From contig JARIAN010000078.1 in assembly GCA_029257865.1 (NCBI GenBank), forward strand, positions 1-35,518: DNA of 35,518 nucleotides. The letters run 5' to 3'. Positions 1-9,312 of the stretch are shown one piece after another. Numbering within the stretch: the first letter of the stretch is position 1; the number at the start of each line of letters is the position of its first letter. The notes under the pieces were generated by a model that worked only from the letters and a program-made list of their open reading frames with translations, was not told where the DNA came from and did not search any database. The position numbers and the translations under genes were made by a program. This stretch comes from Phocaeicola sp. (GTDB taxonomy: Bacteria > Bacteroidota > Bacteroidia > Bacteroidales > Bacteroidaceae).

Positions 1-440
1 AATTGTTAAACAATGTAAACACACCTTCCGAGACTCGCCCATTTACGTACAGGTGTACGGATGCCGCCAAAGAAACGATTCTCGCGACTCCATTTTACAC
101 GTATAACATTAAATATCAATTATATAAAGCCATTATTTATGAATCCCATTTCCATCCAAATAACACAAAAACAGGGCAAAAATCACCCCTTTCCCCTCCT
201 TTTTTCAAGGGCCTCAGAGCATGCAGTTCAAATCGTCGGCATATTTTTACCCAATCTTCTAATTATTTTGGAGAAAATGACTAAATATTTCTCCAAAAAT
301 AATTAGAAAATCCCCAAAAAACGTCGGCATGATTTCAGCCCTTCTCCATAAAACGAGCAAAAATCATCCGAATTCTCTCTCTAATTGAAGCAATTCAATC
401 GGGTTAAAATGTTATAATATGTATAAAGAACGAAATATTT
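1..440. repeat. Non-coding element, copy 1 of 2 (cut by window edge)
   Basis: This stretch aligns without gaps to 15515-15955 at a constant offset of 15514. By hand count about two thirds of positions match. Three blocks stand out: 17 identical nt at 33-49, 42 identical nt at 227-268, and a conserved block around 377-390. Inside lies a strong inverted repeat (259-276 with 288-306, 11-nt loop). Direct repeats CGTCGGCAT flank it at 233-241 and 322-330. No convincing full gene is seen; the frames across it are short. Its left end may lie outside the window. The function is unknown to me. Confidence 0.75.
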
Positions 441-482
441 ACAACAAAAAACATCGCCACCTAAAAAAAGATGACGATGTTT
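441..482 (-). terminator. Rho-independent terminator of the PL8 lyase gene
   Basis: Read on the minus strand, AAACATCGTCATC pairs with GGTGGCGATGTTT as a 13-bp stem with two G-U pairs, and a T-rich tail follows (plus-strand A-run at 444-450). On the plus strand the two wobble pairs become A-C mismatches, so the hairpin is oriented for the minus-strand gene ending at 515. Confidence 0.75.
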
Positions 483-514
483 ATTTTAACCTATACTACC
501 ATTAAAAGAGAAAA

Positions 515-2911
515 TCATTTCTTTTTCAAACGCAAATGAACAGGAAAACCTTCTTTCAAAACGCTTTTCACTAAAGTATTCCCAACCTGATTTCGCTGTA
601 AGACCACCTCACTATCAGAAGAAAGTTGTTCCCACTGCCCCTTCAATTCAAGAACTGCTTCAGTAGGCATAGGCACCCAATTCTTCTTATCCTTAAGAGG
701 ACGAAGGTTAGGATTACAGAAATCCAACTGCATTTCATCACCCTCCATCCGTTCCAAAACCAACAGTTCGGTAGCAGAACCTACCACATTACCCACATTC
801 AAATCATCAGCTGGCGCAAAGAATGAATAAGCCATGACCGATGAAGGCTTATATGAAACGATGTGCAAAGAATCTTGTTGCACCAAAGTTTCAAACAATT
901 CACCAGCCTCATATCTTTTAGCAATATTTGCCATCCGCACTTTATCAACCGACGGTACTACCAAAAAACGATAACCCTTGCCCGCAGTCTTTACCCCATG
1001 AACCAAGTAAGCCTTTGCCACCAGTTCTTTATCCAAAGAAGTTTCAGGTCCATTAGACACCGGGGTTTCCTGTGCCCCATATCTCACGACTAAAGAATCA
1101 TGACCAGCCGACACATAATATCCAGTAGAAGAAGGAGTCACCATCCAACAAGGCTCTTCCGAAAGAACAAGCAAACTATTCTCCTTCTCCACCTCCTTAC
1201 CATTCACTACCAGTTCTCCTCCCTTTTTCACTACATTTTGGAAAAGATTAGTCGCAGTAATCCACTCAGGATAATCACCTTCTGAAGATATCCCACTACC
1301 AATACTGAAAAGCATACCATCTATAGCAAGCACCGACTTACCAAAAGTCAATCCCGTAGGCTTAAACCGCTGATTTCCCCAATTGTCATTTTGATCAAAA
1401 ACTGCTGCAAAAAGACCATAGTCACCAGCCGACAACGCCCCAGCAAAGTCAGTTGTCTTAGACCATTGGTCAAATCGGGCAGAAACATTCTGAGCAGGCA
1501 TCATAGCCTTCCAATCCCCATAATGAACAGTAGTGCTACCTGGCATCATATTCCAGTCCCAGCCTGCTCCTTTCTTGCTCTTGATAAAAGGATAGCCACT
1601 ACGCTCCAGACCTCCTTCATAAAGCACCTCCAATGTTCCATGCGCCTGGTATCGGCCAAACCGGTTAGTCTTGTTATAGATTTCCCCTCCCCAAAAATTC
1701 GTGGTAGGACATCTCATAACAGCCACCCAATCACCCATTCTATAAACACCAGCCGGACTATAATTGAACTGATAGAAGCCATCCAAGCCAGCCGGTTCTA
1801 TCCCCTTATAGAAGTCAGTTTGAAAAAAAGCATTGAAATAAGCAGCCAACTCCTTATCCAGTTCAGTTCCCATCACATCCCCGCCTATTTCCACAAGTTT
1901 CTCGAACGAATCCTTGCTGAAAGTCACTTCCATTCCCGTAAACGGATGCCTACCAGCCATTGAATTACCAAAGATATGCCCCTTATCTTCCTTAGCACAT
2001 ACCGCCATCAGATACTCACTTACCACCGCCTTCCGCATACGCAAGTAAGCCTCTTCAGAAATACGGAACGAAGTACCCTTCAGCAGATACATATAATCCA
2101 CCCACGTACGATAAGAATACATATATCCATTATAGTGCGTTTTATGATGGAATCCAGTTCCGTCAGGTTTTAAGATGTCGCGTCCTCCCGGATTATAAGT
2201 GGTACATATACTCAAAAAATGGCCGAATAATTTCATGTCTTTGACAGCCTGCTCCATATTCGGGTTATAAGCAATACACTTAAACACGTGAGGAATCGCA
2301 TTATAAAGATAGTCCGAACTAATCCACTCCAAAGTAGGTCCATCACCCGAACGGACAATATCCCATTCCAATATATTCAAGACCCCTTCCAGCAGTTTTT
2401 CCAAACGCTCGCTCTTACAAACAGAAGCAGCGCTCAAAAAATCCAAAGGCACTTTACGTATATCATTATAATTACTATATCTGAAAGGAGGTATTCTATC
2501 ATAAATATTCTGCGATGAAAGATAGTCTAACAACTTAAAAAGAATCTCCTTTGCCTCACCCCCTTGCTTATAAGCCTCAAAAGACAAGGCGCGAATTGTT
2601 TTTCCCAAATCGCGTACATTCTGCCATTCTAGTTTCCCCTCCAGAATGCCACGTCCTGTCACCGTAGACTTGTCCGTACGAGTAAGAAACAACAATTTAG
2701 CATACATCAATGCAGTTTGAACTTCCTTGTCGGTAGCTGTCACATCCTGCAGTTCGTCTTTCTTCCGCAACTCTTTCAACTCTTTTTTGAGCAGGTTGAT
2801 ATCCACCATCTCTACACTGGTTTCTACAACCGCCCCATCTCTCACGGCATAGACCGGCAATGAAAGCATCCCACAAAGGCCTGCTATCCCCATCAGTATT
2901 CTCATTTTCAT
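515..2911 (-). CDS. PL8 family polysaccharide lyase, chondroitin ABC lyase-like
   Basis: A secreted 798-residue protein with an N-terminal signal peptide (about residues 1-22, ending PVYA). It matches the catalytic and C-terminal parts of chondroitin sulfate ABC lyase as I recall that sequence. The motif HHKTHYNGY gives His256 and Tyr263, AGRHPF gives Arg321, and GGEIYNKTNRFGRY gives Glu410; these correspond to His501, Tyr508, Arg560 and Glu653 of the Proteus enzyme. The likely reaction is beta-elimination of chondroitin, dermatan or hyaluronan chains; substrate is inferred from family only. It is about 220 residues shorter than the roughly 1020-residue Proteus enzyme and appears to lack the N-terminal jelly-roll domain. 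It is last in the SusC/SusD order, behind a terminator-like hairpin at 2935-2982. Confidence 0.85.
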   Translation of the reverse strand: MKMRILMGIAGLCGMLSLPVYAVRDGAVVETSVEMVDINLLKKELKELRKKDELQDVTATDKEVQTALMYAKLLFLTRTDKSTVTGRGILEGKLEWQNVRDLGKTIRALSFEAYKQGGEAKEILFKLLDYLSSQNIYDRIPPFRYSNYNDIRKVPLDFLSAASVCKSERLEKLLEGVLNILEWDIVRSGDGPTLEWISSDYLYNAIPHVFKCIAYNPNMEQAVKDMKLFGHFLSICTTYNPGGRDILKPDGTGFHHKTHYNGYMYSYRTWVDYMYLLKGTSFRISEEAYLRMRKAVVSEYLMAVCAKEDKGHIFGNSMAGRHPFTGMEVTFSKDSFEKLVEIGGDVMGTELDKELAAYFNAFFQTDFYKGIEPAGLDGFYQFNYSPAGVYRMGDWVAVMRCPTTNFWGGEIYNKTNRFGRYQAHGTLEVLYEGGLERSGYPFIKSKKGAGWDWNMMPGSTTVHYGDWKAMMPAQNVSARFDQWSKTTDFAGALSAGDYGLFAAVFDQNDNWGNQRFKPTGLTFGKSVLAIDGMLFSIGSGISSEGDYPEWITATNLFQNVVKKGGELVVNGKEVEKENSLLVLSEEPCWMVTPSSTGYYVSAGHDSLVVRYGAQETPVSNGPETSLDKELVAKAYLVHGVKTAGKGYRFLVVPSVDKVRMANIAKRYEAGELFETLVQQDSLHIVSYKPSSVMAYSFFAPADDLNVGNVVGSATELLVLERMEGDEMQLDFCNPNLRPLKDKKNWVPMPTEAVLELKGQWEQLSSDSEVVLQRNQVGNTLVKSVLKEGFPVHLRLKKK

Positions 2912-2934
2912 TAATTCGTTATATTTTACTTTTA

Positions 2935-2982
2935 CAAAAAAAGGCGATAAACGCAGAGTTACGATTCCCTGCGCTTATCACC
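2935..2982 (-). terminator. Terminator or attenuator between SGBP gene and PL8 gene
   Basis: On the minus strand GGTGATAAGCGCAG pairs with CTGCGTTTATCGCC over 14 bp with two G-U pairs (plus-strand arms 2943-2956 and 2969-2982), followed by an eight-T run. The tail ends only about 24 nt before the PL8 start codon at 2911, so the lyase would be made by read-through or from a promoter upstream of the hairpin. A TAACTTTG motif (minus strand, near 3100) matches the -7 consensus but has no clear -33 partner. Confidence 0.75.
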
Positions 2983-3194
2983 ACTACAATTCTCTAGCTA
3001 TTATAAATAATTTTACACAATAATCTTCTCCAAATCAAAATTATACACAAGCAATCATGCTTCCATATGATATTCACAGTAAATTCTTACATCAAAGTTA
3101 TCCGAGTTAGCCAATCCCCTCTCTGTCTGAAAGGAATAAGGAGAAAACATCCTCATCATCAAGCCAAAAGGTCAGAAGAGAGAAATAGCCATCC

Positions 3195-4262
3195 TCATTT
3201 CACATCAATAACCATTGTAATCACTTTGGCCTCTTCATGCTTATAATTTGCATTCGTTACATAAAATGTAGCTTTATAAGTGCCAACCTGATTATAAGTA
3301 TATTCATAAGAATTGAAACGAGATGTCATATCCTTCAAAGGTTCTCCCTTGTCTGGAGTACACGCATTAATTACCAAATAGTCAGAAACCAACCAGGATT
3401 CTCTCACTCCCTTCTTCTCTGCTACACTTTGAACATAGAAACTACCATTGGCTGTTTCCTTCAAGTTCCACATCCCCCAAATATTGTTGGTTACTGTACC
3501 ATACCACAATGCACTTTCAATCAATTCACCATTACTATTGTAATAACCTGGGTTCTTCTTCAAGTTCGGGTCTATTGTAATATCTGTCAAATCAGAGCTC
3601 CATACATTTACAGGAGTAAATCCCATACTTGAAGCAAAGATTTCAGTCTTTACACCATTCTTCAACACATTTGAAATCTTCACTTGGCTAAAGTTCAACT
3701 TAGGCTGGATAGTAGACGCATCATGTGGATGAACATGGATAGCTAAAGTCATATTCTTGCCTAAATAGGAAGTCAAGTCCATTTCTTTGGAAACCTTTTC
3801 ACCAGCCTTTTTCGGCAATTCATCAGCAGGCACCCAATCTTTCCAAGAACCAAAATCCTTCAGCAACTGACAATCAGCTCCAAAGTCATTCTTATAAAGT
3901 CCTGGAAACTCATCCGATACATACATACTAAACAAATCCTTGTATGCAGAACCATACTGAGCATAAATTTTCACTGTCAGTTTAGATGATTCAATTAAAG
4001 AAGGGTCGATTGTTGTACGATTTCTATAATCGAAATTATGACCTGTTTCACCGCTGAAGAACGTTATATTGTCAGGTTCCCCGGTAATATTGAATTTTAC
4101 CGGAGTTCCTCTTTTAACTGTAATTGTCTGTCCATCGTATGCTACCTGTTCATTAGCCTCTACTGTCACATTGACATCCTTCAAATCTTCTTTAAGCCCA
4201 TCATAACAAGCTGTAAAAGATAAAGCCGACAATGCAAGACACATTAAATTATATGCTTTCAT
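3195..4262 (-). CDS. DUF5017-type surface glycan-binding lipoprotein
   Basis: A 355-residue lipoprotein with a signal peptide and lipobox LSFTAC (Cys19). The N-terminal third, with the FFSGETGHNFDYRNR segment (about residues 68-82), resembles the DUF5017 domain found beside SusD in Bacteroidetes glycan loci. The C-terminal part ends in a beta-rich, PKD-like stretch (YNQVGTYKATFYVTN). It follows SusD by 35 nt, the usual place of a surface glycan-binding protein that helps capture polysaccharide at the outer membrane. No catalytic motif is seen. The family call is from memory of the pattern; the ligand is unknown. Confidence 0.75.
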   Translation of the reverse strand: MKAYNLMCLALSALSFTACYDGLKEDLKDVNVTVEANEQVAYDGQTITVKRGTPVKFNITGEPDNITFFSGETGHNFDYRNRTTIDPSLIESSKLTVKIYAQYGSAYKDLFSMYVSDEFPGLYKNDFGADCQLLKDFGSWKDWVPADELPKKAGEKVSKEMDLTSYLGKNMTLAIHVHPHDASTIQPKLNFSQVKISNVLKNGVKTEIFASSMGFTPVNVWSSDLTDITIDPNLKKNPGYYNSNGELIESALWYGTVTNNIWGMWNLKETANGSFYVQSVAEKKGVRESWLVSDYLVINACTPDKGEPLKDMTSRFNSYEYTYNQVGTYKATFYVTNANYKHEEAKVITMVIDVK

Positions 4263-4297
4263 ATATTACTTGCTGAATTAATTGTTAATTAAAAGAA

Positions 4298-6073
4298 TTA
4301 CCATCCCGGATTGTTCTCCTTGATTTCCTTATTCACCGCCATTTCCTGGTCTGGTATAGGGAAGTAATTATAAGCATCGGTCACACGGAAATAATCATGC
4401 ACATTGTTCAACTGAACCTGCTTCCACTCTTCGCCTGCAGACAAAGCTATATTTATCATCTCAGTCATGCTAGAAACAAATTCTCCCCAACGAATCAAAT
4501 CATAACGGCGAGTAAACTCAAAGCATAGTTCCATTGCACGTTCATCTTTCACCAGCTGGCGGAAAGCATCTTGATTCAAGCCTTTCTTCGCATCACTAAT
4601 TCCAGCTCTGCCTCTTACTTTATTCAAACACTGATAAGCCAATTCTGTAGGTCCGCCATATACTTCATTCTCTGCTTCGGCAATCATCAACAAGACATCT
4701 GAATAACGAAGCAACGGGAAATTGATACCTGTAAAGTTCTTATCTTTCTTATCTGCCTCATATTCGCGACGGAACTTGGCACAAGCTCTACTCTTGTCTT
4801 TCGACTCCTTTTCGCTCTCAAAGTCACCTACCTGATGATACTTATCTTCTGAACCAGTAAACTCACCATATGAATATGTTTCAGGTCCCCAGTTATTAAA
4901 CTTATCCAAAACAGTACGCATGGTACCTTTTACAAAATAACGCCCGGTAACAGAAACTTTACCTTTGTTGTCTTTTTCCACATATTTAAACGGAGCCAGA
5001 TTCCAATAGAAGCGCTCTGTATCCTTGTTCTTTACATACAAATCGTAGAGTCTAGGTGTAGAAAAAATAAATTCATAGCCATAACCCGGGTCATTCTTGC
5101 CTTTCACATCTGCCTTGTTTGACAAGTCAGGACCACCAAGTCCCATAATATTGCCCCAACGACCAGCAGCCTTCACATCCGTTTTGTTGCCTCCCGCAAA
5201 CTCCACTTCCCAAATGCTTTCGTTCTTTCCGGTGCTGTTATAACGGTCTGCGCACAAGTCAATAAATACATCCCAATAATTATCTGTAAGGTCATGCCCT
5301 TCCGACATTACTTTCTGAGCATAGGTAGAAGCCATTTCATAATAATACTTCTGCTCCTTATCATTTGCCTGACGCTTCATTCGATGGAACTCTCCAGCTC
5401 TGAAAAGATAAACACGAGCCAAAATACCCCATGCTGCAGAGCGGGATACACGCCCTGTCTTGTAAGACAATTCAGCAGATGACAACAGGCCGCTGTCTGC
5501 TGCTTCCGCCATTTCCTTCACGATAAAGTCATAAATCGTCTGACGGTCAGTACGAGGAATTTCAAGTCCAACAACAGATTTTACAGATGCTGTTCTGAAA
5601 GGAACATCCCCCCAATTCTGCACCAGCATAAAATAATAATATGCACGCAAGAAACGAGCCTCGGCAGCATATTGATTTCTTACATCTTCCGAAATATCAG
5701 CTACACGACCAATATTCTCCAAAAACATATTGGCACGGTTAATACCAGAGTACAATGTGTACCAAAATGCAGTAACAGCAGGGTCACTAGTAACCGTATT
5801 GGCACAAATCAAGCCCCTATTGGCAGGAACACGTACACTACCACCACCAAAGGTCTCTAAATCGTCACCTCCGGCCAGGTACATCATATCCGAACCATAA
5901 AAAGAAGACTGTCCCATGACAGCATATACACCAGTCAAAAATGAATTAGCTTCTTGTGCTGTCCGGAAATAAATTTCCGGAGATAGCTTATACGGTTCCT
6001 TATCAAGGAAATTACATGAAGTGGTTGCTCCGCCCAAGATTGCTGCAAATAAGATATATTTGATTAATTTCAT
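4298..6073 (-). CDS. RagB/SusD family nutrient-binding lipoprotein
   Basis: A 591-residue protein with a lipoprotein signal (ATTSC, Cys20) and the typical SusD start NFLDKEPYKLSPEIYF. It also has the helical TPR-like core (AEARFLRAYYYFMLVQNWGDVPFRT near residues 136-160) and the C-terminal SusD signature (FPLLRYSDVLLMIAEAENEVYGG, then ERAMELCFEFTRRYDLIRWGEF). SusD proteins form a lid on the SusC transporter and bind glycan at the cell surface. It lies 29 nt after susC and 35 nt before the DUF5017 gene, so the three are very likely one transcript. Confidence 0.95.
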   Translation of the reverse strand: MKLIKYILFAAILGGATTSCNFLDKEPYKLSPEIYFRTAQEANSFLTGVYAVMGQSSFYGSDMMYLAGGDDLETFGGGSVRVPANRGLICANTVTSDPAVTAFWYTLYSGINRANMFLENIGRVADISEDVRNQYAAEARFLRAYYYFMLVQNWGDVPFRTASVKSVVGLEIPRTDRQTIYDFIVKEMAEAADSGLLSSAELSYKTGRVSRSAAWGILARVYLFRAGEFHRMKRQANDKEQKYYYEMASTYAQKVMSEGHDLTDNYWDVFIDLCADRYNSTGKNESIWEVEFAGGNKTDVKAAGRWGNIMGLGGPDLSNKADVKGKNDPGYGYEFIFSTPRLYDLYVKNKDTERFYWNLAPFKYVEKDNKGKVSVTGRYFVKGTMRTVLDKFNNWGPETYSYGEFTGSEDKYHQVGDFESEKESKDKSRACAKFRREYEADKKDKNFTGINFPLLRYSDVLLMIAEAENEVYGGPTELAYQCLNKVRGRAGISDAKKGLNQDAFRQLVKDERAMELCFEFTRRYDLIRWGEFVSSMTEMINIALSAGEEWKQVQLNNVHDYFRVTDAYNYFPIPDQEMAVNKEIKENNPGW

Positions 6074-6102
6074 ATAAATCGTTTTTTATTCGTTAGCGTT
6101 AA

Positions 6103-9100
6103 TTAAAAACCTAAGTTCACACCCAAGCTGAATGTAAATGCACGTGGGTAAGAAGAGAAGTCAAGTCCCGGAGTCAAAGCACTGTTACGTACTGACACTT
6201 CAGGGTCATATCCTGAATAGTTTGTCCAAGTCCACAGGTTCTGTGCAGCAAGATAAACCCTCGCGTTACTCAAGCCCGCCTTTGTAATGGCAGCCTTAGG
6301 AAGAGTGTAACCCAAAGTCACGGTCTTTAGACGCAAGAAAGAACCATCCTCAATGATACGGGAAGAAATCACATTGTTAGAAGACGACTTCGTAGCAGCA
6401 GGCATATTGCTTTCCGGATTTTCAGGTGTCCATCTATCTGCATAAGAAGCATACTGGTTCAAATCTTTTTTATAAGCACCGTTTTCGAAGAACAACTTGT
6501 TAGCATTCATAATGTCATTCCCATACGACCACTGGAAGAATACACTTAAATCAAATCCCTTGTATGCAAAGTTATTGGTGAAACCACCTGTATGAACAGG
6601 CAATCCACGACCAATGATGGTACGGTCTCTTGAATCAATCACCCCGTCTGCGTTCACATCTTTATATTTAGGCATACCTGGCTGAGTATTTGACTCGGAA
6701 GCAAAATGAGGCACATTTGATTTCAATGTATAGCTATTGCCAGAACGGATAAAATCATCGTACTTATAAGTACCTTCATATAAATATCCATACATCATAC
6801 CCATAGACATTCCCACCTTGGCAATATAGCTTGGCTGCGAATTATACGACTGGTCAAAACGAGCGGCAGAAGTCAATGCGTACTGATTTTCCGCCAATTC
6901 AAGTACCTTATTCTTATTGAAAGCAATATTAAAGTCAGTGCTCCAACGGAATCCATGCGCATCGTAATTCAATGTGCTCAAGCTCAACTCAAGCCCGTCA
7001 TTACGCACCTTACCAATGTTCTTGGTTGCACTATAGTATCCAGAGCTAAGAGGCAAAGAAGCGTCCAGCAACAAATCTCTAGTAGTTTTTCTATAAAGGT
7101 CAGCTGTCACATTAATTCGTCCTGCCAAGAAACTCAAGTCAAGACCTAGGTTCCACTGCTCAGTAGTTTCCCATTTCAAATCTTCATTAGGGAGTGAAAT
7201 AGGCACAATACCTACACTACCCATATTGTTATCGAAAGGATACACCCCACTAGGGATACTTCCATTAGAAACATAATCGCCTTGTCTATCTTTCAGCATG
7301 GCCAGCAATGCATAATAGTCATATTCACCGATACGGTTGTTGCCAGTAAGCCCCCAGCTCAAACGAAATTTACCAGATTCCAATACATTCTTGAAAGGCT
7401 TCATGAATTTTTCTTCCATGAAATTCCAAGCCAATGAGCCTGAAGGGAAGTAACCATAACGATTCTTTTTACTGAATTTAGAAGAGCCATCGGCACGGAA
7501 CGAAGCTGTAGCATAATATTTTGACTTATAGTTATATTTCAAACTAGCCAAATAAGACATCATGGCCCAAGAAGACTTCACAGAAGAAGAAGAGGAAAGT
7601 GTACCTTCAGACAATCCTGCCATACCCAACGATTCGTTAGGCAAGTGAGTAGCCTTAATAGAATAGTATTCGTAATCAGAATTTTGGAAAGTAATACCTA
7701 CCAATGTATTAAAGAAGTGTCTTTTCTTGATATTGGTCTGCCAAGTCAATGTATTTTCATTCAACCAAGTAAGACGTTCGTTACGAATTACCTGTGCGTT
7801 GACTTTATCAGTAGAAGTAGGTCCACCATATCTAGTCTTTGAGTTATTGAACTGGTCATTTTTACGAGCATCGTATGTATAACCACCAGAAACTTTCAGC
7901 TTCAAGCCTTTCATAAATTCATAAGACACATAACCATTCAGCTGCAAGTTGTTGATGTAAGCCTTACGGTACTCTTCTTTCAACGAACGAATCGGGTTGA
8001 AACGATAGTCGTTACTGCTGTCGATAGCATCATCCATCACATCATTCAGCAACGCATCCATTGACTTATTAGGATAAGTAACCGGGCGGTATCCCCATAC
8101 ACTATAATACAAGTTATTCATACCACTATAAGAAGAAGCAGAAGGAGTGCTACCTGTCTGTATACTACGAGAATAGTTGGTAGTCAAGCTAATATCCAGT
8201 TTGTCTCTCTTGATAAGAGTATTGGCACGCATCTGGAAGCGTTCATATCCAGAATTCAGCAAAATACCATCTTGGTTATAATAAGAAGCAGATGCATTAT
8301 ATCTAACCCCATCTGTACCGCCAGTAAGACGGATGTTATGGTTATGCTGCCATGCAGTACGCATCACCTCATCCTGCCAGTCATACTGGTAAATATTACG
8401 ATAGTCATCCAAAGTCCACTGCTTTCCTTCGTATTCCATCAAATAACCACCTGTAGGGTTAGCGATAGAAACAGGATAAGCTTCTGCCTGAAGCTTTACA
8501 AACTCATAAGCATCCATCATAGGAATAGTACGACTCACGTGATGCAGTGTTACACTACCATCGTATGTCAACTGAGCCTTACCTATCTTACCTTTCTTAG
8601 TGGTAATGATTACAACACCATTTGCACCGCGCGCACCATAGATAGAAGTAGCCGAAGCATCTTTCAAGATATCCATAGATTCAATATCGGCAGGGTTGAT
8701 TGTAGATGCGATAGCAGGGTCTTCTACCGGAAAACCGTCAATCACATACAACGGAGAGTTATCTTGCGTAAGCGAGTTGTTACCACGAATCACAATGTTC
8801 ATTGTCCCTCCTGGCTGACCTTCTGAAGACGTTACATTAACACCGGCAATACGTCCACCCAAAGTCTGGTCAAACGATCCAACTGGAGTGTTGAGCAGTT
8901 CCTTCATATCAGCTTTAGCTACAGAGCCGGTAAGGTCTTTCATCTTTACTTCCTGATAACCGACAACCACCACTTCTTCCAGCAATTCAGAGTCTTCTTT
9001 CAAGACCAAAGTCATCGGCTTGGATGCATCCACTTGCTGCTCTAATGTAGCATATCCAATAAACGAGACAACCAGCACCGCCTTCTTATTTGGAACAGAA

Positions 9101-9276
9101 ATAGAAAACTTTCCATCAAAGTCGGTAATAGTTCCTTGTGTAGTCCCTTTCAGCTGAATGCTGGCACCAGGCACAGCCATTCCGCTATCATCCATCACAG
9201 TACCTTTTACAAGTACTTGAGCAAATGTTGCAGTAATAGAAAACAATATCGACAAGACTAAAGTCATTGTCTTCAT
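6103..9276 (-). CDS. SusC/RagA family TonB-dependent outer-membrane transporter
   Basis: A 1057-residue outer-membrane transporter from the chosen start; the frame is open upstream to an ATG at 9312 (1069 residues). I prefer the inner ATG at 9276 because it gives a compact signal peptide (MKTMTLVLSILFSITATFAQ). Domains in order are: a CarboxypepD_reg-like domain (VKGTVMDDSGMAVPGASI), a plug domain (NTPVGSFDQTLGGRIAGV, then SMDILKDASATSIYGARGAN), and a beta barrel ending in a C-terminal aromatic strand (FTFSLGVNLGF). There is no N-terminal STN domain, so it is not an obvious ECF-sigma/anti-sigma transducer. It imports the oligosaccharide captured by SusD, powered by TonB. It is first gene of the locus, and no regulator gene is nearby. 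Confidence 0.95.
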   Translation of the reverse strand: MKTMTLVLSILFSITATFAQVLVKGTVMDDSGMAVPGASIQLKGTTQGTITDFDGKFSISVPNKKAVLVVSFIGYATLEQQVDASKPMTLVLKEDSELLEEVVVVGYQEVKMKDLTGSVAKADMKELLNTPVGSFDQTLGGRIAGVNVTSSEGQPGGTMNIVIRGNNSLTQDNSPLYVIDGFPVEDPAIASTINPADIESMDILKDASATSIYGARGANGVVIITTKKGKIGKAQLTYDGSVTLHHVSRTIPMMDAYEFVKLQAEAYPVSIANPTGGYLMEYEGKQWTLDDYRNIYQYDWQDEVMRTAWQHNHNIRLTGGTDGVRYNASASYYNQDGILLNSGYERFQMRANTLIKRDKLDISLTTNYSRSIQTGSTPSASSYSGMNNLYYSVWGYRPVTYPNKSMDALLNDVMDDAIDSSNDYRFNPIRSLKEEYRKAYINNLQLNGYVSYEFMKGLKLKVSGGYTYDARKNDQFNNSKTRYGGPTSTDKVNAQVIRNERLTWLNENTLTWQTNIKKRHFFNTLVGITFQNSDYEYYSIKATHLPNESLGMAGLSEGTLSSSSSVKSSWAMMSYLASLKYNYKSKYYATASFRADGSSKFSKKNRYGYFPSGSLAWNFMEEKFMKPFKNVLESGKFRLSWGLTGNNRIGEYDYYALLAMLKDRQGDYVSNGSIPSGVYPFDNNMGSVGIVPISLPNEDLKWETTEQWNLGLDLSFLAGRINVTADLYRKTTRDLLLDASLPLSSGYYSATKNIGKVRNDGLELSLSTLNYDAHGFRWSTDFNIAFNKNKVLELAENQYALTSAARFDQSYNSQPSYIAKVGMSMGMMYGYLYEGTYKYDDFIRSGNSYTLKSNVPHFASESNTQPGMPKYKDVNADGVIDSRDRTIIGRGLPVHTGGFTNNFAYKGFDLSVFFQWSYGNDIMNANKLFFENGAYKKDLNQYASYADRWTPENPESNMPAATKSSSNNVISSRIIEDGSFLRLKTVTLGYTLPKAAITKAGLSNARVYLAAQNLWTWTNYSGYDPEVSVRNSALTPGLDFSSYPRAFTFSLGVNLGF

Positions 9277-9312
9277 TTTCCACTGCGAACGTGTTTGTAA
9301 AGTAATTAACAT

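Noticed and set aside
1391-1963. A 190-residue plus-strand frame inside the PL8 gene
   Set aside because: Opposite-strand shadow with no recognisable motif; the PL8 frame has catalytic residues and a signal peptide.
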